A DNA stretch of 64,000 nucleotides from assembly GCA_020832905.1 (NCBI GenBank), contig JAJHRG010000002.1, positions 1 through 64,000 on the forward strand. The letters run 5' to 3'. Within the stretch, counting starts at the first letter, position 1, and each line of letters starts with the position of its first letter. Under the pieces are notes generated by a model. The model was not told the origin of the DNA. It did no database searches and worked only from the letters and a program-made list of their open reading frames with translations. This stretch comes from Thermoproteota archaeon. Its GTDB lineage: Archaea; Thermoproteota; Methanomethylicia; Methanomethylicales; Methanomethylicaceae. Positions 8,443-17,618 of the stretch are shown piece after piece. Made by a program: the position numbers and the translations under genes.

Positions 8443-10029
8443 ATGAAAGAAAGTTTTCCAAAAGAAAGTGAAGATGGAAATATAGAATATAAGCTTAAGA
8501 TAGCTCAAACTACAAAGGATAGATTAGAAGAATTAGCATCACAAATAAGATATAGACTTGCTGAAAAAGGTGGTGAAGCATTTTATATATTAGGTGTAAG
8601 TGATGATGGAGAAATTATTGGATTAAATGATGAAGAAATTAATATTTCATTAGAAAATATTAGAAAAGCAGCAGAAATTGCAGGTGCTAAAGTAAATATA
8701 ATAAGAGAAGCTCAAGGTAAAAAAGGAAAAATATTAGAATTATTAATTAGAAGATCTAAAGATCAATTACCTATACAAATTTCTATTATAACAATAGGAC
8801 AAGCAGATCATGGAAAAACAACAACTATTGGAACTTTAATTACAGGAGAATTAGATGATGGTGATGGATTAATAATGGAAAAAATAGCAAGATATAAACA
8901 TGAAGTTTTAATGAGAAGAACATCTTCTGTAACAGAAAGAATAATGGGATTTGATGAAAATGGAAATATAGTAAATTATGTATTACCATGTCCATTAGAT
9001 GAAGCTCAAGTTTATTTAAATAGTTCTAAGCTTATATCATTTATAGATGTTGGAGGTCATGAAAAATATTTAAAAACTGCAATAAGAGGATTATTATCAC
9101 ATAATCCTGATTATGCAATGCTTATTATTGCAGGAAATACTGGAGTTTCAACAATGACAAAAGAACATTTAGGAATTGCATTAAGTCTAAAAATTCCAAT
9201 ATTTATTGTTATTACAAAAAAAGATATTACACCTAATGAAATTCTTTACAAGAATATAGAAAATTTAATAACATTATTAAAATCTCCAGGAGTAAATAAA
9301 ATTCCCATAATTATAAGAAATATAGATGATATTGCAATTTCTGTAAGAAATATGAAAGGAGGAAGAATTACTCCAATATTTATTATTTCTAATAAAAGTG
9401 GAGAAGGATTAGATTTATTAAGAAAATTTTTAAATTTATTACCTCCAAGACTTAAATGGGAAAAAGAAGTATCAAAACCATTTTTAACATATATAGATGA
9501 GAAATTTAATGTTCCAGGTGTAGGTAGTGTTGTATCAGGATTAATTCTTCAAGGATGGATTAAAGTAAATGATAAAGTATGGATTGGTCCATTTAAAGAT
9601 GGAAGTTTTAAAGAAACAAGAATAAAAAGTATACATGCAAAAAAAGGAGTTTATGTAGATAAAGCACAAGCAGGAAGTAGTGTAACATTTGCTATAACAG
9701 ATATATCATATGATGAAATAGAAAAAGGAATGGTATTATTAGGTCAAGGAATGCCATTAAAAGCTTATAGAGAATTTGAAGGAGAGGTTTTTATTCTTCA
9801 TCATCCAACAACAATTAGATTAGGTTATGAAGCAGTTTTTCATATTCATTCTATAAGAGAAACATGTAAATTAATTTGGAGTTCAAAAATTCCATTAAGA
9901 ACAGGAGATAGAGCAAAAATAAGAGTAAGAACTAGATTTCATCCAATTTATATAAGAGAAGGAGATAGATTTCTTTTTAGAGAAGGAAGAGCAAGAGGAA
10001 TTGGTATAATAACAAAATTAATTACATAG
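8443..10029 (+). CDS. GTPBP1-like translational GTPase
   Basis: 528 aa. After an N-terminal domain of about 110 residues typical for the archaeal/eukaryotic GTPBP1/2 group comes an EF-Tu-like G domain: G1 GQADHGKTTT (about 119), G3 DVGGHEKY, G4 TKKD. Beta-barrel domains II and III follow (from about residue 340, VPGVGSVVSG and GMVL segments). G1 begins GQADHGK instead of the usual GHVDHGK. Eukaryotic relatives act in mRNA turnover and ribosome rescue; the archaeal role is not established. It converges on the inositol-phosphate synthase gene with 8 bp overlap. Confidence 0.88.
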   Translation: MKESFPKESEDGNIEYKLKIAQTTKDRLEELASQIRYRLAEKGGEAFYILGVSDDGEIIGLNDEEINISLENIRKAAEIAGAKVNIIREAQGKKGKILELLIRRSKDQLPIQISIITIGQADHGKTTTIGTLITGELDDGDGLIMEKIARYKHEVLMRRTSSVTERIMGFDENGNIVNYVLPCPLDEAQVYLNSSKLISFIDVGGHEKYLKTAIRGLLSHNPDYAMLIIAGNTGVSTMTKEHLGIALSLKIPIFIVITKKDITPNEILYKNIENLITLLKSPGVNKIPIIIRNIDDIAISVRNMKGGRITPIFIISNKSGEGLDLLRKFLNLLPPRLKWEKEVSKPFLTYIDEKFNVPGVGSVVSGLILQGWIKVNDKVWIGPFKDGSFKETRIKSIHAKKGVYVDKAQAGSSVTFAITDISYDEIEKGMVLLGQGMPLKAYREFEGEVFILHHPTTIRLGYEAVFHIHSIRETCKLIWSSKIPLRTGDRAKIRVRTRFHPIYIREGDRFLFREGRARGIGIITKLIT

Positions 10030-11074
10030 AGATTTTTCCTTTTATAAAATCTTCAAATAATTGTTTTGCTTTACTTAATGAATATTTTACTGGTGGATTT
10101 TTAAAGCCATAAGCACATATGCTTAATATACTACCAGATAATTTTCTATCTAAAGCTAATTTTGTTGCTCTTATTATATCAAGTAATATACCTGCACCAT
10201 TTGGACCATCATTTGTTCTAAGATATATATCTATTATTACATCTGAACCAAGACAATTCTTTCCTTCTATATAGAAATAACTTGTTCTTCTATCCTTCAT
10301 AAATTCTACAAAATCAGAAGTACCTGTTGTAATTTTTGCATCCTTTGGTAATAAATTTTCTATTATTTGTGTTTTAATATTTCTTTTTTCATTTCTTCTT
10401 TCTTCTTCAAGTATTCCATAAGCTTCCATTGATCCTCCAATATCAAGTTGATAAGTTTTTTCAATTTTTACTCCTCTTGAATTTAAAAATTCAATTAATC
10501 CTAGATGAAATACAGTTCCTCCTATTTGACTCATTAAATCATCACCAACTAATGGTAAACCATTTTCTTTAAATTTATTATTCCAATTAATATCTGATGC
10601 AATTTTAGTTGTTGTACAATTTATAAAAGCACATTTAGCTTTAATTGCTTTTTCTGCATAAAATTCACTTGCTTTTTTAGCACCAGTTGGTAATAAATTT
10701 ACAAGAATTTCTGCATTTATACTTTTTAAATAATCTTCAATATTAACTGATGGCTCATTACTTATAATTATCAAATCTTTAAGTATTCCACTAGCTCCAT
10801 CTAAAACTTCTCCTTTTACTACTTTAACATTCATATAAGGAACATCAATAAATTTTTTTGTAACATTTGGTTTTGAAAATATAGCTTCTGATAAATCTTT
10901 TCCTACTTTTCTTGCATCAATATCTATTGCACCTACAATTTCTATATCATATGGTTTATATCCTCCAATATCCATATGCATTAATCCAATATCATTATTT
11001 TTATAAAAATGAATTGCTTGAACTAAAGAACAGCAGCAATTTCCTACTCCTACTATTGCAACTTTAATACTCAT
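10022..11074 (-). CDS. ino1: Inositol-3-phosphate synthase
   Basis: 350 aa, the short archaeal form. It converts glucose 6-phosphate to inositol 3-phosphate, the head-group precursor of archaeal inositol phospholipids and of osmolytes such as di-inositol phosphate. The N-terminal Rossmann motif is VGVGNCCCSL. Later blocks NLLPTGAKKASEFYA, INCTTTKIAS, LVGDDLMSQIGGT and RTNDGPNGAGI match the synthase active-site regions. The ATG follows GGTGAAAA. It is a single gene with a strong AT-rich upstream region. Confidence 0.93.
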   Translation of the reverse strand: MSIKVAIVGVGNCCCSLVQAIHFYKNNDIGLMHMDIGGYKPYDIEIVGAIDIDARKVGKDLSEAIFSKPNVTKKFIDVPYMNVKVVKGEVLDGASGILKDLIIISNEPSVNIEDYLKSINAEILVNLLPTGAKKASEFYAEKAIKAKCAFINCTTTKIASDINWNNKFKENGLPLVGDDLMSQIGGTVFHLGLIEFLNSRGVKIEKTYQLDIGGSMEAYGILEEERRNEKRNIKTQIIENLLPKDAKITTGTSDFVEFMKDRRTSYFYIEGKNCLGSDVIIDIYLRTNDGPNGAGILLDIIRATKLALDRKLSGSILSICAYGFKNPPVKYSLSKAKQLFEDFIKGKISM

Positions 11075-11169
11075 TTTTTCACCTAATATTTTACAAAAAT
11101 TTTATATTTATATTTGTTTTACAAATATACTGTTTTATAAATTTAATAAAATAAAAAAATAATGAGAAA

Positions 11170-11514
11170 ATGAGCTTAGATGAAATTAAAAAAGAAATTA
11201 GTGATATTAAAAAAATGCTAGAAGAAATAATAGTACTACAAAAAGAAATATTAGAAAGAATTAAAGAAGAAGGATCATCTGAAGAAATTCCATTAGATGC
11301 TTCTCTTCTTTTAAGATTACCAGATCATTTAAGAAAAACAATGATGGCTTTAGCAAAACTTGTAAAAGCTAAAGCTGAAGATGTAGCAAAAATTACAGGT
11401 AGAGCTAGAGCTGTAGAAAGTGCTTATTTAAATCAATTAGTAAGAATGGGTTATGTGAAAAGAGAAAGAGTAAAACGTGAAGTATATTTCTCAATAGTAG
11501 GTGGTGAAAAATGA
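11170..11514 (+). CDS. Winged-helix DNA-binding protein with N-terminal coiled coil
   Basis: 114 aa. The first 40 residues are heptad-rich and charged (EIKKEISDIKKMLEEI), suggesting a dimerising coiled coil. The rest (LLLRLPDHLRKTMMALAKL to EVYFSIV) has the shape of a winged helix, with a recognition-helix-like RARAVESAYLNQLVRMGYV. It overlaps the ParA/MinD ATPase by 4 bp (ATGA), so the two are coupled. It may be the DNA-binding partner of that ATPase, as in small archaeal segregation pairs, or simply its regulator. Confidence 0.7.
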   Translation: MSLDEIKKEISDIKKMLEEIIVLQKEILERIKEEGSSEEIPLDASLLLRLPDHLRKTMMALAKLVKAKAEDVAKITGRARAVESAYLNQLVRMGYVKRERVKREVYFSIVGGEK

Positions 11515-12263
11515 AGAAAATGATAACATTACATTCTTTTAAAGGAGGAACTGGAAAAACTCAATTATCAGTTAATATAGCAACTTTACTTGCTAAAAAA
11601 GGAAAAAAAGTTGCATTATTTGATTTAGATTTAAGAGCACCTACTCTTCATGAAGTATTTATTCCAAAGGAAATAAAGTATTATATAAATAATGTATTAA
11701 GTGGAAATATTGAAATTAATGATTGTATGATAGATGTTTCTGAAAAAATAGGAGAAAAGAATAAACTCTATGTATGTTTTGCAGATTCTTCAACAGAAGC
11801 AATTAGAGAAATGATATCAAGAAAAAGAAAATGGGAAATAGAAGCCTTAAAGAAATTACTTATTATTAGAAAGAAATTATTAGAAGAAATGAATTTTGAT
11901 TATATTATAGTAGATACAAGTCCTGGTGTTATTTATTTATCTATAAATGCAGTTGTTGCAGCAGATTTACCTATTTTAGTTACAACACTAGATGAATCTG
12001 ATGTTAATGGAACAAATAAAATTGTAAGAGATTTATATAAAGTATTTGATAAAAAACCTATGATAATAGTAAATAAAGTATTGAATACTAGTGAAGAAAA
12101 AATGAAATTATTAGATGAATTAAGAAAAGAAAGTGAAATTATAGGAATATTACCATGTTTTTGTGAAATTGGAATAATGAAAAGATCTTCTATTTTTGTA
12201 ATAGAAAAACCACAACATCAATTTACAAAAATGCTAGAAAATATTGTAAATAAAATTATTTAA
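11511..12263 (+). CDS. ParA/MinD-family ATPase
   Basis: 250 aa. A deviant Walker A KGGTGKT (residues 11-17) is followed by the switch I-like DLDLRAPTLH and the Walker B-like YIIVDTSPG. This puts it in the ParA/Soj/MinD (SIMIBI) group. It is translationally coupled to the winged-helix gene before it. The ATPase could move or position DNA or a protein cargo, and the HTH partner favours DNA. There is no plasmid-like context around it. Its 3' end overlaps the convergent MFS gene by 4 bp. Confidence 0.88.
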   Translation: MKKMITLHSFKGGTGKTQLSVNIATLLAKKGKKVALFDLDLRAPTLHEVFIPKEIKYYINNVLSGNIEINDCMIDVSEKIGEKNKLYVCFADSSTEAIREMISRKRKWEIEALKKLLIIRKKLLEEMNFDYIIVDTSPGVIYLSINAVVAADLPILVTTLDESDVNGTNKIVRDLYKVFDKKPMIIVNKVLNTSEEKMKLLDELRKESEIIGILPCFCEIGIMKRSSIFVIEKPQHQFTKMLENIVNKII

Positions 12264-13369
12264 CCATATTTTTTCTTTATTTCCTTAACTTTCTTAATAT
12301 AATTTTCTAATTCTTTCTTTTGTTTTATACTTTCTGGTAAAGTTTCAGGAAGTAATAAAATTACAAAAGTAGCTATAAATAGGAATATAGTAATAAGAGA
12401 AAATATTTGTTGAATTAATAAAGGAAATTCTATTAGATAAAATAATCTACATAATATTACAATTATAAATGAAATTGCAACATAATAAGATCTTTCATTT
12501 AATGAACAAATATCCCCCCATATTACCATCGTAAATAAAGTAGTTAATATACTCCAAGGAATACTTGCTAGAATTATTAACCCCATTAAAGTTTCTCCAA
12601 ATAGAGAAATAAAAGCATATAACATACCAAGAGAAGCATATGAAAATAGTAAAAACCATCTTCTTCCATATTTATCAATAAGAATTCCTACAATTAACAT
12701 AAAAATAATTGAAGTAAACAATACAATATTTTGAAGATGAGCGAAAATCTGATGATAAAAAGAGTAAAGAATACTTCCAGATATAGTATCAATAGAAATA
12801 AAAATAAGCCATAATAATAAAAAAGATAATTTTAATGAAAATTTAGTTTTTGTATAATCTTTATAAATAGTAAATTCCTTTGATTTTATTTTCATTATGA
12901 AAGCAATTAATTTAAGAAAAACAATTAAAAAAATAAAATAATAGACATTTAAAATAAATAATGAAAATAGACCAATTAAAAGATATGTTGTAAATAAAAT
13001 AATTCCTGATTTTATTCCTCTATCCTCAAAATTTGTAGTATTAATTACTGATGATAATGATTTAGATAAATTTAATCCTAAAGATAGTGGACCAAATATA
13101 CATAATAAAATCTTTTTTAATAAGCTATCAGGAATAATAATTAATAAAGCAAAAGGAATAATAAAAATATCAAATATAGGATGAAAAGGAATTCTATTTA
13201 ATGAGCCTAAAAAAATCATTAAAGAAATAATTATATGAAATGGAATAGAAATATCATAGCCTATAAATTTAAAATTTGAAAGAACTATGTAAATAGTAAT
13301 AATATTTATTATTGCATATAATACATGAAATTGTCTTAATATTGAAAGATATTCTAAATTTATTTTCAC
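12260..13369 (-). CDS. MFS-like membrane protein
   Basis: 369 aa with about 10-12 hydrophobic helices. The central GILIDKYGRRWFL matches the conserved loop 2-3 / 8-9 motif of major facilitator transporters (G-x-D-R/K-x-G-R-R), and the end LLPETLPE is the usual MFS C-terminal signature. The N-terminal half lacks a clear copy of the motif, so the substrate cannot be guessed and the protein may be degenerate. It stands alone between ParA and the 17-aa ORF. Confidence 0.7.
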   Translation of the reverse strand: MKINLEYLSILRQFHVLYAIINIITIYIVLSNFKFIGYDISIPFHIIISLMIFLGSLNRIPFHPIFDIFIIPFALLIIIPDSLLKKILLCIFGPLSLGLNLSKSLSSVINTTNFEDRGIKSGIILFTTYLLIGLFSLFILNVYYFIFLIVFLKLIAFIMKIKSKEFTIYKDYTKTKFSLKLSFLLLWLIFISIDTISGSILYSFYHQIFAHLQNIVLFTSIIFMLIVGILIDKYGRRWFLLFSYASLGMLYAFISLFGETLMGLIILASIPWSILTTLFTMVIWGDICSLNERSYYVAISFIIVILCRLFYLIEFPLLIQQIFSLITIFLFIATFVILLLPETLPESIKQKKELENYIKKVKEIKKKYG

Positions 13370-13446
13370 ATTATAATGATATTATTTTGATTTAATAATA
13401 GTTTTTGTTTAAATAATAATTATAACAATAAAATAAAAATAGAAAA

Positions 13447-13499
13447 GTATTTATATTAGTTTAACTAATTGTATTTGTGTAGAACAGAAATACAGGTGA
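13447..13499 (+). promoter_or_regulatory. TATA box and Shine-Dalgarno of the 17-codon gene
   Basis: GTATTTATATTAG (about 13448-13460) is a good TATA box. The expected start of transcription is near 13478. AGGTGA at 13494-13499 is a strong ribosome binding site 4 nt before an ATG. Both signals point to the short plus-strand ORF, since no other plus gene follows until 16290. Confidence 0.5.
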
Positions 13500-13503
13500 A
13501 AAT

Positions 13504-13557
13504 ATGAAGAAATATAATCCTACTCCAATAAGAATTTGGGTTCCTCCACTTCCTTAA
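13504..13557 (+). CDS. Candidate 17-aa microprotein
   Basis: ATG to TAA gives MKKYNPTPIRIWVPPLP, 17 residues and too short for the ORF track. It has a TATA box, a likely 25-nt leader and a strong AGGTGA 4 nt before the ATG, all in the orientation of this ORF and of nothing else nearby. The last four bases overlap the stop of the convergent prenyl synthase gene. The peptide is Pro-rich with aromatic residues and two basic residues at its start. I do not recognise a family; it might be a functional peptide or a chance ORF behind an antisense promoter. Confidence 0.45.
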   Translation: MKKYNPTPIRIWVPPLP

Positions 13558-14498
13558 GATTTAAAAAGTGATAAAAGTAATGAAGGATTTTTTAATTTAC
13601 TTGCTTCTACTTTTGCCTTTTTAATTAAAGAATTAATAACTCTCTTTGTCTTTCCAAAACTTTTATTTTTTCTTAATTTTAACTTCAAATTATTAATATC
13701 TTCTTGAGTTATAGAATTAAATAATTTTTGTAAAATATTTCTAAATTCAAAATCTTTAAGTGAAACTACTATTGGAAATGGTAAACTTTCCTTAGTAATT
13801 CTTGATATAAGCTCATAATCATCATAAAATGTATCTTCTATATCATCTCTTAATATAGCAATCATTCCTAAATAACGTCCAAATCTTCCAAGAGAATTTA
13901 TTTCTTCTTCACTTCCTCCACCTATAATTCCTCCAATTTTTGTATAACATTCTACATCTGCTGCTTTCATGTATACAATTTTAAGATATTTTCTTGGTGT
14001 AACATTTAAATTTCTTATTAATTTTAATTCTTCAATTTCAGCACTTCCTAATTCAAAAATTCCATTTTTTATTACTTCTAATATCTTAATTGATTTTTCC
14101 TTTGGTAAATTAATAAGAAAATTATGAAGATTAATTAATCCACCTACTAGTAAAGAATCTCCAATTAGTAATGTTTTCTGTAATCCATATTTTCCTAATA
14201 ATGTTTTCTTCATTTTTTTAGTTCTAAAATATGAAGAATCAATAATATCATCATGAATATCAATTCCTCCACCTATAAGAACAAAAGATTTTGCTATAGG
14301 ATATATATCCTCAGGATTTCCTCCAACAGATTTACATGCTAACATCATTAAAAAAGGTCTTGAATAATCTTTCCATTTTTTAGAAAAATTCTTTATAATT
14401 TTTCTTGCTTCAGAAGAATAAACATAGGGAATAATATCATTAAAAGCAGATTTTACTATTGGTTCTCCAAAATTTTTAATCATTTCTTCAATTTTCAT
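13554..14498 (-). CDS. Polyprenyl (geranylgeranyl-type) diphosphate synthase
   Basis: 314 aa. Both aspartate-rich motifs of trans-prenyltransferases are present: HDDIID (about residues 78-83) and RDDIED (about 217). The basic FRTKK after the first motif and LLIGDSLL are further family marks. The enzyme condenses isopentenyl diphosphate into the C20/C25 chains of archaeal lipids. It is the last gene of an apparent operon CBS protein - CPBP protease - prenyl synthase. The CPBP (prenyl-protease-like) neighbour is only formally linked to prenyl metabolism. Chain length cannot be assigned by eye. Confidence 0.88.
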   Translation of the reverse strand: MKIEEMIKNFGEPIVKSAFNDIIPYVYSSEARKIIKNFSKKWKDYSRPFLMMLACKSVGGNPEDIYPIAKSFVLIGGGIDIHDDIIDSSYFRTKKMKKTLLGKYGLQKTLLIGDSLLVGGLINLHNFLINLPKEKSIKILEVIKNGIFELGSAEIEELKLIRNLNVTPRKYLKIVYMKAADVECYTKIGGIIGGGSEEEINSLGRFGRYLGMIAILRDDIEDTFYDDYELISRITKESLPFPIVVSLKDFEFRNILQKLFNSITQEDINNLKLKLRKNKSFGKTKRVINSLIKKAKVEASKLKNPSLLLSLFKS

Positions 14499-14514
14499 TT
14501 AAATCACAATTTTA

Positions 14515-15414
14515 TTATCTATTTTTTATTTTAAAAAATTTAATAGGAAAATATATGATAGAAAATAATGCAGTATATATTGTTAATATAAATGAAAATT
14601 CATAAAATATGGAATTTTCTATTACAAACCAGTAATAATTAAAATACCAATGCATTAATATTGCTGCATCAAATCCATATTTTACTGCACAATAACCTAT
14701 TATAATTCCAGCAAAAAATGTAGAAGGAAATTTTCCAATTTCCCATATATTAGATATTAAATGAGCATAAGAAAAAATAAAAGAAGAAAGAATTATTAAA
14801 AATATTTTAATTATATTTAACCATTTATCTTTTACATTATAAAATCCTGGCTTAAATATAGCAATAATAAAATTATTTGTATATCTTTTTAATAATAAAT
14901 AAATTCCAATAGGAATAAGAATAGGAATTAATCTAAATCCTATTTCTTCAGATATTACTGCATATGATAGAGATAATAATGAAATTAATGGATCAGTATA
15001 AACAGGTCCTCCTATACCAACTCCAATAGTTTCTTCAAATTTATGTATTAGTAATATTATTATAAAAGTAAATGATGAAAATAAAGGCATATTAATTAAA
15101 AAATTTCTTTCACTTAAAATTCCTTCTTTTATTAACTTTATAATGGGATATTTTTCATAAGAAAAATAAGAAATTAAAAAACAAATAATAAATATTACGT
15201 AAATAATAATTAATAATTGCCATAAATTAATCTCTATTGGTATTTTTATTGAATAAAAATATAATAAATTTAATTTTATTGTAGAAATACTTTTTGAAAT
15301 ATTAAAATTAATAAAGTTAATAATTAAAATAAAAGAAATAATATAAGTAATGAAACATAAAAATGATAAAATTCCATAAATTCTATTAATTAATTTAAAA
15401 ATATAGTCTTCCAA
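14515..15414 (-). CDS. CPBP-family intramembrane metalloprotease
   Basis: 299 aa, about eight membrane helices. The CPBP/Abi active-site pattern is present: EEIGFR (EExxxR, about residues 156-161), a His in SYAHLIS, and HWYFNYYW near 255-262. Members related to Rce1 cleave membrane-bound proteins; archaeal substrates are mostly unknown. Its start overlaps the end of the CBS-domain gene by 20 bp, so the two are coupled, and the prenyl synthase follows 16 bp downstream. Confidence 0.85.
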   Translation of the reverse strand: MEDYIFKLINRIYGILSFLCFITYIISFILIINFINFNISKSISTIKLNLLYFYSIKIPIEINLWQLLIIIYVIFIICFLISYFSYEKYPIIKLIKEGILSERNFLINMPLFSSFTFIIILLIHKFEETIGVGIGGPVYTDPLISLLSLSYAVISEEIGFRLIPILIPIGIYLLLKRYTNNFIIAIFKPGFYNVKDKWLNIIKIFLIILSSFIFSYAHLISNIWEIGKFPSTFFAGIIIGYCAVKYGFDAAILMHWYFNYYWFVIENSIFYEFSFILTIYTALFSIIYFPIKFFKIKNR

Positions 15415-16240
15415 TTATTACTCCCTTTTTATCTATTATAAATTCAACTCCATTAAGTTTTGGTATTTTTAATATGAAATCACGTTCAGTTATAATTCCA
15501 ATAGGCTTATCATTATGTACTACAATTAATGATCCTATATTATTAGAATTCATAATTTTTACTGCTTCAGATAAATCAACTTCAGGACTAATAGTTTTTG
15601 GATTTAATGATGCAATTTTTAAAGCATTTATTTCAAATGGATTTAATTCTTTATTTATAATATTTTCAAAATAATTACTTGCCATAAATCTTATTATGTC
15701 TTTAATTGTTATTATTCCTATTAATTTATTTTTACTTACTATTGGAATTCTTCTAATATCATTATCTAGCATTAATTCTACTACATCATCAATTGTTGAT
15801 TTTATATCAGTAGTTATTAATGGTTTTGACATTATTTCTGATACTCTTATAAATGTTTGTACATCTGAAAATAATTTAAATAAATGTCTTTCAGAAAATA
15901 ATCCCCAAATTTTCATTTCTTCATCTACTATTGGTATTACACCTATATCATATTTTGCCATAATTTTTATTAAATTTGGAATTTCATCTGTTATTTTTCC
16001 AATAATTGGTTTTTTATTTACTATAGGCTCAATAGTTTCCCAAAGTATATTAAAAGATTTTTTTCTTATATATCTTAGAATATCTTTTACAGATAATAAA
16101 CCATTAATTTTAATTCCATCATTTGAAATAATTGCATGTCTAACATTTCTTTCACTTAATAATTTTATAGCATCTATTATTCTTATATTCATAGGTAAAA
16201 TTAATGCTGGAGGATGACGAGCAATTAATGTTACATACAT
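15395..16240 (-). CDS. Four-CBS-domain protein
   Basis: 281 aa made almost entirely of four CBS repeats. Repeat marks are VRHAIISNDG, DIGVIPIVDEE, DIRRIPIVSKNKLIGIITIKDIIRF and NIGSLIVVHNDKPIGIITERDFI. Such proteins bind adenine nucleotides or related ligands and sense energy state. The track starts at GTG three codons upstream, but that GTG is part of the AGTGAT ribosome binding site, so the ATG (M-Y-V-T-L) is used. It heads the operon with the CPBP protease and prenyl synthase. Confidence 0.9.
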   Translation of the reverse strand: MYVTLIARHPPALILPMNIRIIDAIKLLSERNVRHAIISNDGIKINGLLSVKDILRYIRKKSFNILWETIEPIVNKKPIIGKITDEIPNLIKIMAKYDIGVIPIVDEEMKIWGLFSERHLFKLFSDVQTFIRVSEIMSKPLITTDIKSTIDDVVELMLDNDIRRIPIVSKNKLIGIITIKDIIRFMASNYFENIINKELNPFEINALKIASLNPKTISPEVDLSEAVKIMNSNNIGSLIVVHNDKPIGIITERDFILKIPKLNGVEFIIDKKGVIIGRLYF

Positions 16241-16289
16241 TATAATCACTTTCAGTTAAAAATAAAGCTAGTTATACTATATATTAATT

Positions 16290-17189
16290 ATGTATTTAAT
16301 ACTATATGATATAGAAGGAAAAAAAGATCCACATGGAATTAGAATAAGATTAGTAAGAAGATTAAAAAAATTAGAAGCTTTTCAATTACAAAAATCATCA
16401 TGGATTATAGATAAAATTGATGATAAGTTATTAAAATTAATAGAAGAATTTAGAGAAGCAGGTGGTTCAATAAAGATTTTAGAATGGTTACCAAGAAGTT
16501 TAAGTGAAATTACAGGTAAAATAAAGAAAATTGCTTTAGTAATAACATCAGTAGAAATTATATCAGAAAAATGGTATGAAAAAATAAGTAATTTACTTAG
16601 AGAGAAAAATATAAAATACATAACAATTCCAGCTGGAAAAGAAGTAGGAAAATTCTTTTTAAAAAATATAGATAAAAGCCTAAGTAGAATATTAGATGAA
16701 GTTTCATTAATGGATATTGATGGTATTATTATATTAAATAATGGAAGAAGTACAGAAAGTGGAATAATTTATATTGCACAAGCAATTTCTAATACAAAAA
16801 TATTAAAGAATTTAACAAATTTTCCATTAATACATATAGAAAGAATAGGAAGAAAAGATGGTGGTATTATAGTTTGGAATGAAGAAAATAATGAATTAAT
16901 TAATATTATTAAAGAAGTAACTGGACTTAGTATAATAAAACCTAGTATTGAATTAATGAATATTAGTAAAATAGGATCAAGAGAAATAAGAAAAATACAT
17001 TGTGCAATGCCAGGTGATAAAATTATAGTTAATGATATTTGTATTGGAATTTGTTTATCAGATCAAGTATATTTAATAGCTGAAAATGGAAAAATTATTG
17101 ATATTATAGGAGGAAAATTAAATAAAAAAGCAGCAAGAAAAATTTCTTTTGATTCTCTTTCAAAAGTTATTATTAAGACAATAAGATAG
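16290..17189 (+). CDS. Cas2-like domain fused to DUF2117-like domain
   Basis: 299 aa. Residues 1-75 resemble the Cas2/VapD ferredoxin fold: the first strand YLILYDIEG with the conserved Asp, then RIRLVRRLKKL and FQLQKSSWI. Residues 80-299 match my memory of DUF2117, an archaeal family of unknown function: NNGRSTESG, IHIERIGRKDGG, MPGDKIIVNDICIG and GKIIDIIGGKLNKK. No CRISPR array or other cas gene is present, so this is not an adaptation module. It stands alone between the CBS operon and the NosL-like cluster. The Cas2-like call is by motif only. Confidence 0.65.
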   Translation: MYLILYDIEGKKDPHGIRIRLVRRLKKLEAFQLQKSSWIIDKIDDKLLKLIEEFREAGGSIKILEWLPRSLSEITGKIKKIALVITSVEIISEKWYEKISNLLREKNIKYITIPAGKEVGKFFLKNIDKSLSRILDEVSLMDIDGIIILNNGRSTESGIIYIAQAISNTKILKNLTNFPLIHIERIGRKDGGIIVWNEENNELINIIKEVTGLSIIKPSIELMNISKIGSREIRKIHCAMPGDKIIVNDICIGICLSDQVYLIAENGKIIDIIGGKLNKKAARKISFDSLSKVIIKTIR

Positions 17190-17609
17190 TTATTTTACTG
17201 GTGTTGGATATGATATCATACATCTTATTGCTGTACCTTTATTTGTAAATATGTAAAGATAATAATCTGCACCTTCTGGATCTAATTTATAACCTGCTCC
17301 TAATGGAATTTTAGTTGAAGTATTAGTATAAGCAATTATTGGTTGAGAGAATTTTGTAGAAATAATAGTCATCCATGCTTGAATTTTAACAAGACTTGCT
17401 CCTTCTAATATTAAAGGATCTCCTTCATTATATATTGTAATACTCATTATAATATGATTTCTTCTATCTATTTCTATATCTAAAATTTTTACATTTTTTT
17501 CTAATGGTATATTTTCATATGGTTTTCTAGCATAGAAAAAAGTAAGAGAAATAAAAGAAATTCCTAATATTATTAAGATTATTATTATAATTGATGTTTT
17601 TATTTTCAT
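17190..17609 (-). CDS. Membrane-anchored protein of the NosL-like cluster
   Basis: 139 aa. One N-terminal hydrophobic helix (about residues 6-27) anchors an extracytoplasmic domain of mainly beta pattern. The ATG follows GGTGATATT, a strong Shine-Dalgarno. It is the third gene after the NosL-like and Cys-rich membrane genes, 9 bp behind the latter. I do not recognise a family. The context suggests an accessory for a metal or redox process at the cell surface. Confidence 0.7.
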   Translation of the reverse strand: MKIKTSIIIIILIILGISFISLTFFYARKPYENIPLEKNVKILDIEIDRRNHIIMSITIYNEGDPLILEGASLVKIQAWMTIISTKFSQPIIAYTNTSTKIPLGAGYKLDPEGADYYLYIFTNKGTAIRCMISYPTPVK

Positions 17610-17618
17610 AATATCACC

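Noticed and set aside
15474-16217. Two plus-strand ORFs (66 and 173 aa) opposite the CBS gene
   Set aside because: Antisense shadows of a clear four-CBS protein; compositions rich in Ile/Ser with no motifs.
16290-17189. CRISPR adaptation gene or array
   Set aside because: The Cas2-like domain is part of a larger protein and no regularly spaced repeats were seen anywhere in the window.
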